Notes: generated from the letters alone by a model not told the origin. A stretch of 51,447 nucleotides of DNA from Coriobacteriia bacterium (GCA_016938135.1 JAFGVD010000001.1:1-51447); one strand, 5' to 3'; shown: positions 1 to 9,315, counted from the first letter of the stretch. Translations and numbers: made by a program.

Positions 1-796
1 AAGCTTCCTGTTCCTGGGACCCACGGGCGTTGGCAAGACCGAGCTCGCCAAGACGCTCGCCGCATTCCTCTTCGATGACGATCGCGCGATGGTGCGCATC
101 GATATGTCCGAGTACATGGAGAAGTTCAGCGTCCAACGGCTGATCGGCGCACCTCCGGGATACGTGGGATACGAGGAGGGCGGGCAACTGACTGAAGCGG
201 TTCGCCGCAGGCCCTACAGCGTGATCCTGCTGGATGAGATCGAGAAGGCCCATGCTGACGTTTTCAACGTCTTGCTGCAGGTTCTGGAGGACGGCCGACT
301 GACCGACGGTCAGGGGCGCACGGTGAGCTTCAAGAACACCGTGGTCATCATGACCAGCAACGTGGGCAGCCAGTTCATACAGGAGTTTGCCGCCAGCAAC
401 GATGAGGAGGCGATGCGCCGCCTGGTTGAAGAGGCCATGCGTGCCACATTCAGGCCAGAGTTCATCAACCGCGTGGACGACATCATCATCTTCCACTCGC
501 TGTCGATGGCGCAGATCGCCGAAATAGTCGAGCTGCAGCTGGAGATCGTTCGCAAGCGACTGGCAGAGCGCAAGATCGCCCTGGAACTAACGCCGGCTGC
601 CGTGGAGCGCATCTCACTTGAGGGCTTCGATCCCGTGTACGGCGCACGTCCGCTGAAGCGCGTGATCCAGCGTGAGATCGTGGACGGCGTGGCGAAAGCG
701 ATGATCGACGGTGACCTCGGCGAGGGTGACACGGTGACGATCGATGTCATAGATGATGAGATCGCCGTACGCAGCGTGGGGAAAGCGCTGGGCTAG
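1..796 (+). CDS. clpB: ClpB disaggregase, C-terminal part (5' end outside window)
   Basis: The reading frame is already open at base 2, so only the last 264 residues are present. They form the second AAA+ module of ClpB, the ATP-driven cytoplasmic chaperone that pulls proteins out of aggregates together with DnaK. Visible are Walker A (GPTGVGKT, about residues 7-14), Walker B ([11 protein letters not shown]), sensor 1 (TSNVGS), the arginine-finger stretch (RPEFINRVD) and sensor 2 (GARPLKR). The conserved pore-loop segment [13 protein letters not shown] is also present. The short C-terminal tail after sensor 2 and the [19 protein letters not shown] stretch fit ClpB, although ClpC and ClpA share this module and the missing middle domain would settle it. 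The stop codon lies in a CTAG that also ends the convergent next gene. Confidence 0.9.
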   Translation, partial: SFLFLGPTGVGKTELAKTLAAFLFDDDRAMVRIDMSEYMEKFSVQRLIGAPPGYVGYEEGGQLTEAVRRRPYSVILLDEIEKAHADVFNVLLQVLEDGRLTDGQGRTVSFKNTVVIMTSNVGSQFIQEFAASNDEEAMRRLVEEAMRATFRPEFINRVDDIIIFHSLSMAQIAEIVELQLEIVRKRLAERKIALELTPAAVERISLEGFDPVYGARPLKRVIQREIVDGVAKAMIDGDLGEGDTVTIDVIDDEIAVRSVGKALG

Positions 797-1908
797 ACCC
801 GGATATCGAGCGCTTCATGCGAGGCCGCGAAGCGAACGGTCTCGACTCCCGGCTTGATGCCAAGCCGGAGCAACTCGGTCTGCGCTGAGCGCAAGTCCGT
901 GAGGTCGGTCAGCAAGATCAGGCAGCCCTCGTCGCGACCGTCCGGCTTGCGCACGCGTCCCCAGAAGATGGAGCCGCCGAGGTCCGCTTCGAAGTCCACC
1001 CCGTCGGGATATCTCTCCATGCACGTGCGGGCATGCGTGCCGAGCGTTGAGAAGTACTCTTCGATAGGCATGCCCTCTTCGATCATCGGGAAGAGACGGA
1101 GCGCGGCCCGGTTCATCGTTATCACGCGGAGCCGTGTGTCTAGTACGATCGCCGCGTCGTGCATCCCATCGAAGGCCGCGGCGCGTGCATGCGGGAGCAG
1201 GTCGGAAAGGCCGCCGGCGATGACCTCGTGAACGACTACGAGTTGCAGCAGGGCGAACAGGGCCGGCACGGGGTTGGGGCCGACGCTCAGAGACGAGAGG
1301 GTCAGCAGTTGCCAGGCGAATCCTCCCGCAGTTGGAAGACACGTTGCCGCACCGAGGACGATCGCTTGTCGGTGTCCCGTGCTACTGCCCCTGCTCCATG
1401 ACCCCTTGATGAGCAGAGCGGTTCCTGTGATAGCGACAGCGTAGGTGCTGATCAGATACGGGTATGCGAGCGGCCCGCCTATGACTGGAGCGGAGGCACT
1501 GGCCTGTGACAGGAACAGGTGATGTGACGGATTGGTGGCTGTAACGACGAAGGTGTAGATGGCGGGGAGTGAGGCCACCCAGAGCGCTGTTCCCCTGGTC
1601 CACGAATGCAGGCCCGCGTGTTCCGCGCCGAAGAGGAACCAGAACAGGCATGAGCCCCCGACCCCGACGGTGAGCACCATACTGTTGATGTAGCCGGGAT
1701 CCGTGTACGGGAAGGTCCCCGGGTTCATGCCGGGTGCGTAGTTGTCGAGCAGGAACGTGCCGAAGCACCACAGTGCCGTCGAGATGTTGAGAAGGACGAA
1801 GAAGGTCTGCTTCCTCGACAGCGGTCTTGGTCGACGGGATGTGAACAGGGCGAGCGAGATGCCTACGATCGCCGCGCCCAATGGTAGCAGTGAGATGGTG
1901 TGAATCAT
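793..1908 (-). CDS. Seven-helix membrane PAS sensor lacking a kinase domain
   Basis: A 371-residue protein. About seven hydrophobic segments fill residues 1-235 and resemble the N-terminal 7TM sensor module of some histidine kinases (HisKA_7TM type). A PAS-like domain follows at about 240-345 ([21 protein letters not shown]). No HisKA, HATPase, GGDEF or other output domain follows; the protein ends about 25 residues after the PAS domain. It is therefore either a stand-alone sensor that acts on a partner or a kinase that lost its C-terminus. The start is clear: ATG with GGGGGG six bases upstream. The neighbouring PAS-GAF-SpoIIE gene, transcribed away from it, is a possible partner (inference). 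Confidence 0.7.
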   Translation of the reverse strand: MIHTISLLPLGAAIVGISLALFTSRRPRPLSRKQTFFVLLNISTALWCFGTFLLDNYAPGMNPGTFPYTDPGYINSMVLTVGVGGSCLFWFLFGAEHAGLHSWTRGTALWVASLPAIYTFVVTATNPSHHLFLSQASASAPVIGGPLAYPYLISTYAVAITGTALLIKGSWSRGSSTGHRQAIVLGAATCLPTAGGFAWQLLTLSSLSVGPNPVPALFALLQLVVVHEVIAGGLSDLLPHARAAAFDGMHDAAIVLDTRLRVITMNRAALRLFPMIEEGMPIEEYFSTLGTHARTCMERYPDGVDFEADLGGSIFWGRVRKPDGRDEGCLILLTDLTDLRSAQTELLRLGIKPGVETVRFAASHEALDIRV

Positions 1909-1914
1909 GACGTT

Positions 1915-1976
1915 CCCCCCAGAGCGGTCACCTCAGTATAACGCTCGCGGCGACTTCCTAAGGATACGATTCCTTA
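1915..1976 (-). promoter_or_regulatory. Probable promoter and inverted repeat upstream of the PAS sensor gene
   Basis: Read on the minus strand, TATACT (1940-1935) is a good -10 box about 27 bases before the ATG, with the SD GGGGGG at 1920-1915. No convincing -35 box is seen. Just upstream, TAAGGA and TCCTTA form a 6-bp inverted repeat with a 6-base spacer (1959-1976), placed where an activator or repressor could bind. In the rest of the roughly 300-base gap to the next gene I see only the plus-strand promoter listed separately. Confidence 0.4.
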
Positions 1977-2124
1977 ATCTTCGCGGTGGGGCTTGCGAGA
2001 GACTTGCGCCGGCGCGCGTGGCGCCACTCCTTCACGATGACAATCCGTATCGATTGGGTTTGCGTGACGTTTGTACCAGTGGAAGAGCGCCGGTGTCCGT
2101 TCATCGAGAAGATCGTCGGCAGGC

Positions 2125-2153
2125 TTGAGTCGGTGCATCCGAGTGCCGATAGT
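2125..2153 (+). promoter_or_regulatory. Possible sigma-A-type promoter for the SpoIIE phosphatase gene
   Basis: TTGAGT (2125-2130) and GATAGT (2148-2153) are separated by 17 bases, each matching 4 of 6 consensus positions. Transcription would begin near 2160, ahead of both candidate start codons (2174 and 2210). Confidence 0.3.
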
Positions 2154-2209
2154 CGAAGTATGGTCAATCATGCGTGAGAGCCAAATCGCGTGGTCAGTGT
2201 GGGAGCGGA

Positions 2210-3901
2210 ATGAGCGAAGGCATTGAGCAGATCGGACGTTCGGGTGCCGGTTGGCGCGCAGTTGCCGACGGCGCATGGTTGACGCTCCTGTTAGAAGGCG
2301 CGTCGTATCCGGCTGCCCTATGGTCCGGCGCAGACCTCCGATTCCGCTGGACCAATCGTGCCTTCCTGGACCTGATGGATGACCCGCGACCACAGTGGGA
2401 TCTTCTCGGGATGCCCGTGCGCGGTTTTCTCTCCGACACTCCTTCGGCTGTACGCTTCATAGACGTTGCTTACACCGGTCAGGCGTTCACTGACCCGGAG
2501 TACGAGTATCGAGCGTCCTGGGGCGAGACGACCTACTGGCAGCTCAACTACCTTCCTGTTCCGGGACACATCGGAAATCCGTACGACGTGTTGCTCACAG
2601 CCGTGGACGTGACCAGTACGGTGAACGAGCGGCGTAGCGTTGAGGCGGAAGCTCGCGACCTGCGTCAGGCCATGGGTCTTATCGATACCACTGTCTTGAG
2701 CTCGCTTGATGCGGGGGAGATATTGCAGCGAGTCCTCGTGGAGTCCACTGAGGCGTTGAAGGCTGACTGGGGATGGATCGCCGAGCGCAACGACGGCGCG
2801 TGGGTCTTCCGTAACGTCCACGGATGGCCCATCGAGATGATCGGTGTCGCGTTCCAGGAGGACGAGCTTTCGCTTCCGGGTCTTGCAGCCAAGGCGCGCC
2901 ACGTCACGTATGCGGCGGGCATGCGCGAGGGCGACAAGGCCAAGCGTGAGCTCATGGCAAAGCACGATATCGGAGCGTTTCTCATGGTACCCATCATGGA
3001 ACGCGGTGAAGTCACCGGCGTGATGGGCTTTTGCTGGGATTCCGAGGCCAAGATCAGCGAGGTGCACCTCGAGCTCGCGCGCAAGCTGGAGGTCTCCCTC
3101 TCACTTGCGCTGGCCAACGCTCGTGCGTATGAGAACGAGCGTCGTGTCACACGAACGCTGCAATCAGCGTTCTTCACTGCTCCGGCGTCGTTGCCGGGTA
3201 TTGAGCTGGGCCATCTCTATCACTCGGCGTCCGGTGGCACACGCGTGGGCGGTGACTTCTACGACGTCTTGGAACTTGAGGGTGGGCGTGTTGGTGTGCT
3301 GGTAGGTGACGTCTGCGGAGAAAGCGCGGACATCGCCGCGCTGACCACTCTGGTGAAGAGCTCCATGCGTGCTCAGGCGCTGCGTGCGCCGTCCCCAGCG
3401 GCCGTCCTCGCCTCAGCCAACGATCTTATGCTCCGTGGCGCCGAGCCCGGGGAGAACGCTACCGCGTTCTTTGGGATGCTCGATCGCGTGAACGGGCACA
3501 TGTCGTATGGCTGTGCGGGACACCCCGCTCCGGTCCTGATGCGCAAGAACGAGCGGCCGACATTGCTCGCCGGTTCTCATGGGCTTTCGGGAGGCCGATG
3601 CCAGCAGTACAACACGGGCGAGACCGTTCTTGATGTGGGCGACCTGCTCGTCTTGTACACCGGTGGCCTCACCCAGACCCGCGATCGCCACGGAGAGATA
3701 TTCGGAATGGACCGGCTTCTCTCGGCCGTGCATAAGTGCGCCGATGAGCCCGCCGATGTCGTTCCCGAGTCGCTGTTCCTCTCGGCGTTCTCCTTTGCCG
3801 GTGGTCATCTCCAGGATGACATTGCGATAGTCGCTCTCAGAAGGACCGGTGCCTACGACGGCGGCACACAGGGCAGGCTGGAGCTTTCGCTCGCCGGCTG
3901 A
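2210..3901 (+). CDS. PAS-GAF-SpoIIE (PP2C-type) phosphatase, possibly inactive
   Basis: A 563-residue soluble protein. A PAS-like region (about 30-140) is followed by a GAF domain (about 165-300) and a C-terminal SpoIIE/RsbU-type PP2C domain (about 325-550). SpoIIE-family proteins dephosphorylate anti-sigma-factor antagonists in partner-switching pathways. Family motifs seen are GGDFYDV, GDVCGES, CAGHPAP and the final DDIAIVALR. One key motif is altered: where the family has YTDG followed by TE, this protein has YTGGLTQ, so a metal-binding Asp is Gly (about residue 485). Activity is therefore uncertain. ATG 2210 was chosen because GGGAG lies just upstream (2201-2205). A GTG at 2174 in the same frame would add 12 residues. 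Confidence 0.8.
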   Translation: MSEGIEQIGRSGAGWRAVADGAWLTLLLEGASYPAALWSGADLRFRWTNRAFLDLMDDPRPQWDLLGMPVRGFLSDTPSAVRFIDVAYTGQAFTDPEYEYRASWGETTYWQLNYLPVPGHIGNPYDVLLTAVDVTSTVNERRSVEAEARDLRQAMGLIDTTVLSSLDAGEILQRVLVESTEALKADWGWIAERNDGAWVFRNVHGWPIEMIGVAFQEDELSLPGLAAKARHVTYAAGMREGDKAKRELMAKHDIGAFLMVPIMERGEVTGVMGFCWDSEAKISEVHLELARKLEVSLSLALANARAYENERRVTRTLQSAFFTAPASLPGIELGHLYHSASGGTRVGGDFYDVLELEGGRVGVLVGDVCGESADIAALTTLVKSSMRAQALRAPSPAAVLASANDLMLRGAEPGENATAFFGMLDRVNGHMSYGCAGHPAPVLMRKNERPTLLAGSHGLSGGRCQQYNTGETVLDVGDLLVLYTGGLTQTRDRHGEIFGMDRLLSAVHKCADEPADVVPESLFLSAFSFAGGHLQDDIAIVALRRTGAYDGGTQGRLELSLAG

Positions 3902-3937
3902 CCGGATTCCCAGCTTCCACGGGTATGCCTATGGGCT

Positions 3938-3966
3938 TTGACATGGGCTGCCATCCGCCATAGATT
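3938..3966 (+). promoter_or_regulatory. Near-consensus promoter for the zinc-ribbon gene
   Basis: TTGACA (3938-3943), a 17-base spacer and TAGATT (3961-3966) form one of the clearest vegetative-type promoters in the window. Transcription would start near 3973, about 30 bases before the ATG at 4003. Confidence 0.65.
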
Positions 3967-4002
3967 CTTCTCAGGGAGTCGGGCGGGTGAGGGAGGCGCA
4001 AG

Positions 4003-5004
4003 ATGGAGTGTCCAAGCTGCGGCAGACCGGTTGTTGAAGGTCAGGCGTTCTGCGGAGTGTGCGGTGCGCCACTTGAGCCGCCTGTGCCGGTTCCCGCGCA
4101 GCCGCCCGCGGCCGTTGAGCCGCCGGCGCCTGAGCCTGTTGCGCCGCCAGTACCGCCAGTGCCGCCAGCGCCGCCAGCGGCTGTTGCACCGCCGGTGCCA
4201 CCGGCGCCTGAGCCTGTCGTGCCACCGGTCGCTGCCACACAGCAGATGCCGGCGCAGGCTGCACCTCCGGCCTACAACGAGGCCGCGTATCAGCAGCAGT
4301 ATGCGCAACCCGCCTACCAACAGCCGCAGCAGCCTCCTCGAAAGAAGAAGACGGGTCTCATCATCGCGATTGTAGCGGTCGTGTTCGTCCTGCTGGCATG
4401 TGCGGTCGTGGGCGCGGTGGTCGCGTTCCGGAGTCTTGCGGACAACGTGAATGAGGTCACGACACAAGAACCGGTGATCAGCGAGGAGCCTGCTGAAGCT
4501 GACGGTTATGCCTCCGCTGAAGAGGCGCTTGCTGCTACATACTCCTCGGACTGGGTGTTCGAGCTGCAGTGGGACGACGGCGACATCCGTACGTACTGGG
4601 CCGGCCCGCCCAACAGCGAGTTCACTGATGAGGTAGTGGTGGAGCGCTCCGCCTCAGGTATGTGGAGTGTGACCCAGAGCGTCGCACTCGAGTTCGGCGA
4701 ACCCGGCTTGTTGCCGGAGGACGAGGCGGTAGCCACGGTCATGAACTTCCTCGACCTGATCATGCAAGATCGCCCGCTTGAGGCGCAGCAGCTGTGCGTG
4801 CCGCCCTTCTCGGAAGACCCTGCAAGCGCGCAGTACTCCAACGGTGACTTCATCGGCTACGACATCGAGGGTGTCACTGCCGAAGACGACATGACGTTTT
4901 GGGTCCACACCGTCGAGGAATGGCGCTGGGGCGTTGAGGAGTTCGAGTACTGGGTGGTTCCCACCGAACTCGGCTACTTCATCGCGGATCTGCGCCCCTA
5001 CTAG
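4003..5004 (+). CDS. Zinc-ribbon, proline-rich, single-pass membrane protein
   Basis: A 333-residue protein of unknown function. It begins with a CxxC...CxxC zinc ribbon (CPSCG and CGVCG within the first 21 residues). A low-complexity Pro/Ala/Val linker follows (about 25-90), then a Gln/Tyr/Pro stretch. Next come a basic RKKK stop and one transmembrane helix (about 124-147). The remaining 185 or so residues, rich in Trp and acidic residues, are probably outside the cell. This architecture (cytoplasmic ribbon, linker, helix, external domain) is common among actinobacterial and firmicute hypothetical proteins. The start is supported by GGGAGG seven bases upstream and by the strong promoter before it. 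The gene stops 4 bases from the stop of the convergent next gene. Confidence 0.75.
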   Translation: MECPSCGRPVVEGQAFCGVCGAPLEPPVPVPAQPPAAVEPPAPEPVAPPVPPVPPAPPAAVAPPVPPAPEPVVPPVAATQQMPAQAAPPAYNEAAYQQQYAQPAYQQPQQPPRKKKTGLIIAIVAVVFVLLACAVVGAVVAFRSLADNVNEVTTQEPVISEEPAEADGYASAEEALAATYSSDWVFELQWDDGDIRTYWAGPPNSEFTDEVVVERSASGMWSVTQSVALEFGEPGLLPEDEAVATVMNFLDLIMQDRPLEAQQLCVPPFSEDPASAQYSNGDFIGYDIEGVTAEDDMTFWVHTVEEWRWGVEEFEYWVVPTELGYFIADLRPY

Positions 5005-5008
5005 TGGC

Positions 5009-5620
5009 CTACCGAGACGACCCGGACTGCTCTAGGACGCGCCTGGCGTAGTCCATGCCATAGGCTGGCGCCGGGTGCAGGCTTTTCGAGGTGTGCCAGT
5101 GCTTCCCGTGTTCGTAGTACTCGGCCATGCCCTTGAGCGAGAGCGTGAGGTAGGCGCGCTCAAGCACCGGCAATGTGTTGACCAGGTGTTGCAGATAGAG
5201 CAGCACTGAGCCCTGGACGTCCACGTCTTCAGGTTCCGAAGGCTTGGTCGCCTTGCTCTTGTAGTCGCTACGGCCTATGCGGAACAGCTCTGCGCTGTAG
5301 AGGGGCCCGTCACCTACAGTATCGGCCGAGAGGACCCAGCCGTGGGCAGTATCCGGTACTGGACCGTCGGCTGCCTCAGTGAGAGTCTCAACCGCGCCGG
5401 CCATCATCTCGAACAGCTCGTTCGCGGTATCCCGGAAGCTCAGGAAGAACATCATACGGGCGTAGTACATCAGGAATTCCAAGATCGCATGGTAGGAGGA
5501 CTCCTGACGCTCGTTGGCCAGCGTCCATGTCTCCACGGTGCCGGTCTTGTCAGGGCCCATGACGATACGAGCGGTTGCCACCAGTTCCTTAGAAGCGAAG
5601 AGCCCTCCGCCCAATGCCAT
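5009..5620 (-). CDS. Protein of unknown function (203 aa)
   Basis: I do not recognise this protein. It has no signal peptide or clear transmembrane helix. The middle is rich in aromatic and Met residues (FLMYYARMMFFLSF, about 48-61). Several long helix-like segments follow, and then a His/Trp-rich stretch near the end (EYYEHGKHWHTSK). A mostly helical cytoplasmic protein is likely. ATG at 5620 is supported by a purine-rich AGGGG/GAGGG stretch just upstream. It could form a unit with the zinc-finger gene behind it on the same strand (80-base gap), but nothing in the sequence ties their functions together. Confidence 0.6.
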   Translation of the reverse strand: MALGGGLFASKELVATARIVMGPDKTGTVETWTLANERQESSYHAILEFLMYYARMMFFLSFRDTANELFEMMAGAVETLTEAADGPVPDTAHGWVLSADTVGDGPLYSAELFRIGRSDYKSKATKPSEPEDVDVQGSVLLYLQHLVNTLPVLERAYLTLSLKGMAEYYEHGKHWHTSKSLHPAPAYGMDYARRVLEQSGSSR

Positions 5621-5700
5621 ACCCTCACCCCTTCAGTGGATCGTGCCGATCCGATGCCGGTCGGATGTGTGACAGCGTACCAACTCAGGGCACTTGCGTG

Positions 5701-5976
5701 CTACTTCCCGGCATTCTCGGCCTCGACATACGCATCGTCGATGTAGCACCACAGCCATTCTTGCCCGGGCGCCGCGGGGCCGATGATGGGATGACCCGTC
5801 TCATGGTGGTGGGCACGAGCATGGCGGTTCTTGGAGGAATCGCAACAGCCCACGTAGCCGCATGTCTTGCAGACGCGCAGCTGCACCCAGGTGTCGCCCA
5901 GTCTCATGCAGTCCTCGCACACCTGGGTCTCGGCTTTGATGTTCGTATCGATCTGACTCACGTGTGGGCATTCCAT
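5701..5976 (-). CDS. UBP-type zinc finger protein (91 aa)
   Basis: The whole protein is one zf-UBP domain, the fold that in eukaryotes binds the free C-terminus of ubiquitin. The pattern is visible: MECPH near the start, CEDC (about 20-23), CKTCGYVGCCDSS (about 36-48), then an HARAHHHETGH histidine cluster, followed by the conserved WCYIDD. These are the Cys/His zinc ligands in the usual order. Bacterial stand-alone copies are widespread in Actinobacteria but have no assigned substrate. The start is very secure: a full GGAGGTGA lies seven bases before the ATG. Confidence 0.85.
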   Translation of the reverse strand: MECPHVSQIDTNIKAETQVCEDCMRLGDTWVQLRVCKTCGYVGCCDSSKNRHARAHHHETGHPIIGPAAPGQEWLWCYIDDAYVEAENAGK

Positions 5977-6044
5977 GGTTGTTCACCTCCAAAGATGAGT
6001 CGCTGGTGGAGTTGATACCCATGGCACGCCTTCATGACCTCGCA

Positions 6045-6074
6045 CTGACCGAGGCGACACGCGGTGGGTATACT
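6045..6074 (+). promoter_or_regulatory. Probable promoter of the ABC exporter operon
   Basis: CTGACC (6045-6050), an 18-base spacer and TATACT (6069-6074). Transcription would start near 6081, about 32 bases before the ATG at 6113. Confidence 0.45.
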
Positions 6075-6112
6075 CGGATTCACGGGAACGCAACAGCTGC
6101 GTAGGGGATGTA

Positions 6113-6835
6113 ATGGACGACTCTGTTACCAAGACACCGCTGCTCCGCCTGCATGATGTCGTGAAGGTGTACGACACGGGCGAGGTGCCATTCACTGCGC
6201 TGCGCGGTGTCGACCTGGAGGTTGAGACGGGCGAGTTCGTCGGTATCATCGGCAAGTCAGGTAGCGGGAAGACCACGCTCATCAACATGATCACCGGCAT
6301 TGACCATCCCACCAGTGGCGAGGTCGTCATCGACGGGACGCCGGTCCATGAGCTCAACGAGAACCAGCTGGCGCGTTGGCGCGGACGCACCATCGGCGTC
6401 GTGTTCCAGTTCTTCCAGCTGCTCCCCACGCTCACCGTCCTGGAGAACGTCATACTCCCCATGGACTTCTGCTCGATGTACGCGCCAAAGGAGCGGGTGG
6501 ACCGGGCGATGGACCTTCTTGAGCAGGTGGAGCTCGCTGACCAGGCGAACAAGCTGCCTGCAGCGCTTTCCGGCGGTCAGCAGCAACGCGCCGCGATCGC
6601 GAGGGCCCTGGCCAACGATCCTCCGATACTGGCTGCCGATGAGCCCACCGGGAACCTGGACTCGAAGACGGCGGATGCGGTATTCGGCCTGTTCGAGCGT
6701 CTGGTCATGCAGCACAAGACGATCATCATGGTGACGCATGACAATGACCTCGCGGCGCGCGTGCGGCGCGCGCTGCACGTGGCTGACGGCGAGATCGCCG
6801 AGGAGCGTATCCACCGCCCGCGTCACGGGGCATAG
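6113..6835 (+). CDS. ABC transporter ATP-binding protein, MacB/LolD type
   Basis: A 240-residue ATPase that powers the permease encoded next to it. Visible are Walker A (GKSGSGKTT, about 48-56), the Q-loop ([12 protein letters not shown]), the signature LSGGQQQR, Walker B with the catalytic Glu ([13 protein letters not shown]) and the switch His (VTHD). The PTGNLDS stretch and the Q-loop context are typical of the MacB/LolD/FtsE family. These proteins drive mechanotransmission through FtsX-type permeases instead of classical channel transport. Its stop codon lies two bases before the start of the permease gene, so the two are co-expressed. Confidence 0.92.
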   Translation: MDDSVTKTPLLRLHDVVKVYDTGEVPFTALRGVDLEVETGEFVGIIGKSGSGKTTLINMITGIDHPTSGEVVIDGTPVHELNENQLARWRGRTIGVVFQFFQLLPTLTVLENVILPMDFCSMYAPKERVDRAMDLLEQVELADQANKLPAALSGGQQQRAAIARALANDPPILAADEPTGNLDSKTADAVFGLFERLVMQHKTIIMVTHDNDLAARVRRALHVADGEIAEERIHRPRHGA

Positions 6836-6837
6836 CG

Positions 6838-9225
6838 ATGGTTGCGCCGCGCTGGAGGAAGGTCGGCCGCGACCTCTCGACCCATCGTTTCCGTACCGCT
6901 CTTGTGGCGGTATCCATTGCCATCGGCATCTTCGCGGTGGGGGTCGTCATGGGCGGCCGCGAGATTCTCGTGCGCGAGTTCGATGCGGACTACGCGCAGG
7001 CTGTCGCCGCAGGGGCCACCTATTACACCGGACCGTTTGATGACGAGGTCGTGCGAAGGGCCGGCGACCGCGCAGAAGTGTCGCGTGCGCAGGGTCGTCA
7101 TGAGACGACATTGCGGTACCGGTGGCGGGGTTCCGATGATCCGGCCACGCTCTCGATCGTGGCGATGCGGGACTACGCCGACATCGCGGTGCAGAAGATA
7201 TTGCCCGAAGGCGACCTTCAATGGCCGATCGACCGGGGCGAGATCGTGCTGGAGGGCTCTGCGCTTCAGGTGGGTGAATACCGTGTGGGCGATGTGCTTG
7301 AAGTGGAGACCGCGGACGGCACGAAGGTGCCGCTTGAAGTGGTGGGATTCGCCCACGACCTCAACGCGGTCCCGGCACAGTTCGTGGGTGCCGAGACCGG
7401 TTATGTCGCCTTTGAGACCCTCTCGGACCTGGAAGAGCCCGAGTACTACAACAGCCTGCTCATCACCTTCGAGCAGGAGGACATCAGCCGAGAAGACGCA
7501 TCCAGACTGGCGGCCGACATCCGTTCGGATGTCTTAGAGGCCCGTGGCGTCGCCGTGTTTGGGACTTCGGTCCCGGAGCCCGGCAGTCACTTCCTGGGCG
7601 ATATCTTCAAGGCGGTCTCCTTGCTGCTGCTTGCCCTGGGTGTCCTCAGTCTGGCGCTCTCGGGATTCCTGGTGGTGAACACCGTCTCGGCGATCATGGC
7701 TCAGCAGGTACGGCAGATAGGCATCATGAAGGCGCTGGGTGGGCGGACCGGGCAGTTGACCCGCATGTATCTGGTCACCGTGGCGGCCTACGGTGCTCTT
7801 GCGGTCGTCCTGGGGCTGCCCTCGGCTGCGCTGGCCGGGCGCTACTTCACCGAGTTCGCCGCGGACATACTCAATTTCAACGTGACATCATACGTTCCGC
7901 CTGCGTGGGTCACCGTGCTGGAGGTCTCCGTTGGTCTGGTGGTGCCTCTGCTGGCGGCGATCATCCCCATCCGTATGGGTTCCAGGATGAGTGTCGTCCG
8001 TGCACTGAACTCCACCGGCATGTCCGCGCCATCCTTCGGCCACGGACTGGGCGACAGGCTGCTTGGCCTCGTGCGAGGACTTCCGCGACCGGTCGCTCTC
8101 TCGATCCGGAACACATTCCTGCGCAAAGGACGCCTGCTGCTGACGCTTGCAACACTCACTCTGGCTGCTGCGGTGGTCATGTCCGTGGTCAGCGTTCAGG
8201 GCTCTATCAACCGTACGATCGCGGACCTGGAGGAGTGGTGGAACTACGACGCCCAGGTCGTGCTGGGACAAACCGCTGATTCAGCTATGGTCGAGCGCGA
8301 GGTCGTTCAGGTCAGCGGTGTGACAGCGGTTGAATCGTGGTCCGGCCACCCGGTCGCATATACACGCGCCGACGGTAGTGAGAACCAGAGCATGTCCCTG
8401 TTCGGGCTGCCGTATGACACTACCTTTGTGCGCCCGCGCCTGGTGGCGGGCCGCTGGCTGCAGGCGGGGGACACCGACGCCGTGGTCATCAACTCCGACG
8501 TGGTCAAAGACGAACCCGCCATCGCCCTGGGGCAACGATTCGCCCTGACGGTCGCGGGGGAGGAGCGTTCCTGGCGTGTCGTGGGGGTCATCAAAGGGCA
8601 GCTGAGCGGGGCCGTCATCTACGCCGACAGGGACAGCCTTGGCGACCTTCTCGGCGATCAAGGAGTCAACAGGGTGCTGCTAAGAACCGAGCTGCATATG
8701 GACGATGCCCAGCAAGCAGCGATGGAGGCTGCCGAGCAGGCATTGGATGAAGCCGGCTATCAGGTGGTCAGCACCAGGACGCAGAGCGGTCTTTCCCAGA
8801 CCATCTCGGAGCAGTTGGGGATCTTGGTGACCTTCCTGGTCATCATGGCGGTTCTGCTGGCTGCCGTGGGGGTGATCGGGCTGACAGGGAGCATGACGTT
8901 GAACGTCTTGGAGAGCACGCGTGAGATAGGGGTGATGCGTGCCATCGGCGCGCAGCACCGATCCATCTATCAGATATTCATGAGCGAGGGTCTGGTGGTG
9001 GGTGTGATGAGCTGGGGCCTGGGTGCGGTGCTTTCGTATCCGATGAGCTGGTTGCTCACCGGCGCCCTGGCGGATTCGACCCAGATCCCGCTCACCTACG
9101 AGTTCTCGTGGCCTGGCGTCGCCGGGACGTTCGTGGTCATCGCGCTTGTCTCGGCGGTAGCGAGCGTGCTGCCGGCATCCCGCGCATCGCGTGTCAGCGT
9201 TCGTGACGCTATCGCGTATGAGTGA
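6838..9225 (+). CDS. FtsX/MacB-family ABC permease (795 aa)
   Basis: Partner of the upstream ATPase. One membrane helix near residue 20 is followed by a large outer domain (about 45-255). A block of three helices carries the first FtsX domain (about 256-385), with the conserved pattern QIGIMKALGG at the cytoplasmic side. The layout is then repeated: a helix near 430, a second outer domain, and a second FtsX domain (about 660-790) with the matching motif REIGVMRAIGA. The permease is thus a fused dimer, as in macrolide, peptide or lipoprotein exporters of Gram-positive bacteria. The cargo cannot be read from the sequence. No TolC or membrane-fusion partner is nearby. Confidence 0.88.
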   Translation: MVAPRWRKVGRDLSTHRFRTALVAVSIAIGIFAVGVVMGGREILVREFDADYAQAVAAGATYYTGPFDDEVVRRAGDRAEVSRAQGRHETTLRYRWRGSDDPATLSIVAMRDYADIAVQKILPEGDLQWPIDRGEIVLEGSALQVGEYRVGDVLEVETADGTKVPLEVVGFAHDLNAVPAQFVGAETGYVAFETLSDLEEPEYYNSLLITFEQEDISREDASRLAADIRSDVLEARGVAVFGTSVPEPGSHFLGDIFKAVSLLLLALGVLSLALSGFLVVNTVSAIMAQQVRQIGIMKALGGRTGQLTRMYLVTVAAYGALAVVLGLPSAALAGRYFTEFAADILNFNVTSYVPPAWVTVLEVSVGLVVPLLAAIIPIRMGSRMSVVRALNSTGMSAPSFGHGLGDRLLGLVRGLPRPVALSIRNTFLRKGRLLLTLATLTLAAAVVMSVVSVQGSINRTIADLEEWWNYDAQVVLGQTADSAMVEREVVQVSGVTAVESWSGHPVAYTRADGSENQSMSLFGLPYDTTFVRPRLVAGRWLQAGDTDAVVINSDVVKDEPAIALGQRFALTVAGEERSWRVVGVIKGQLSGAVIYADRDSLGDLLGDQGVNRVLLRTELHMDDAQQAAMEAAEQALDEAGYQVVSTRTQSGLSQTISEQLGILVTFLVIMAVLLAAVGVIGLTGSMTLNVLESTREIGVMRAIGAQHRSIYQIFMSEGLVVGVMSWGLGAVLSYPMSWLLTGALADSTQIPLTYEFSWPGVAGTFVVIALVSAVASVLPASRASRVSVRDAIAYE

Positions 9226-9315
9226 ACTCGCGCTGCGGCTTCGGGCTCGTTTGTGCCACAATGGCGGATGTCGGTGATCCCCCCGATCGATGTGTATGAC
9301 TTCAGGGAGTGACGC

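Noticed and set aside
1986-2177. Short open frames in the gap before the SpoIIE gene
   Set aside because: No ribosome sites and no recognisable protein features; the region looks like promoter DNA.
3853-4467. Arg/Leu-rich minus-strand frame
   Set aside because: Produced by the proline-rich repeat of the zinc-ribbon gene on the other strand.
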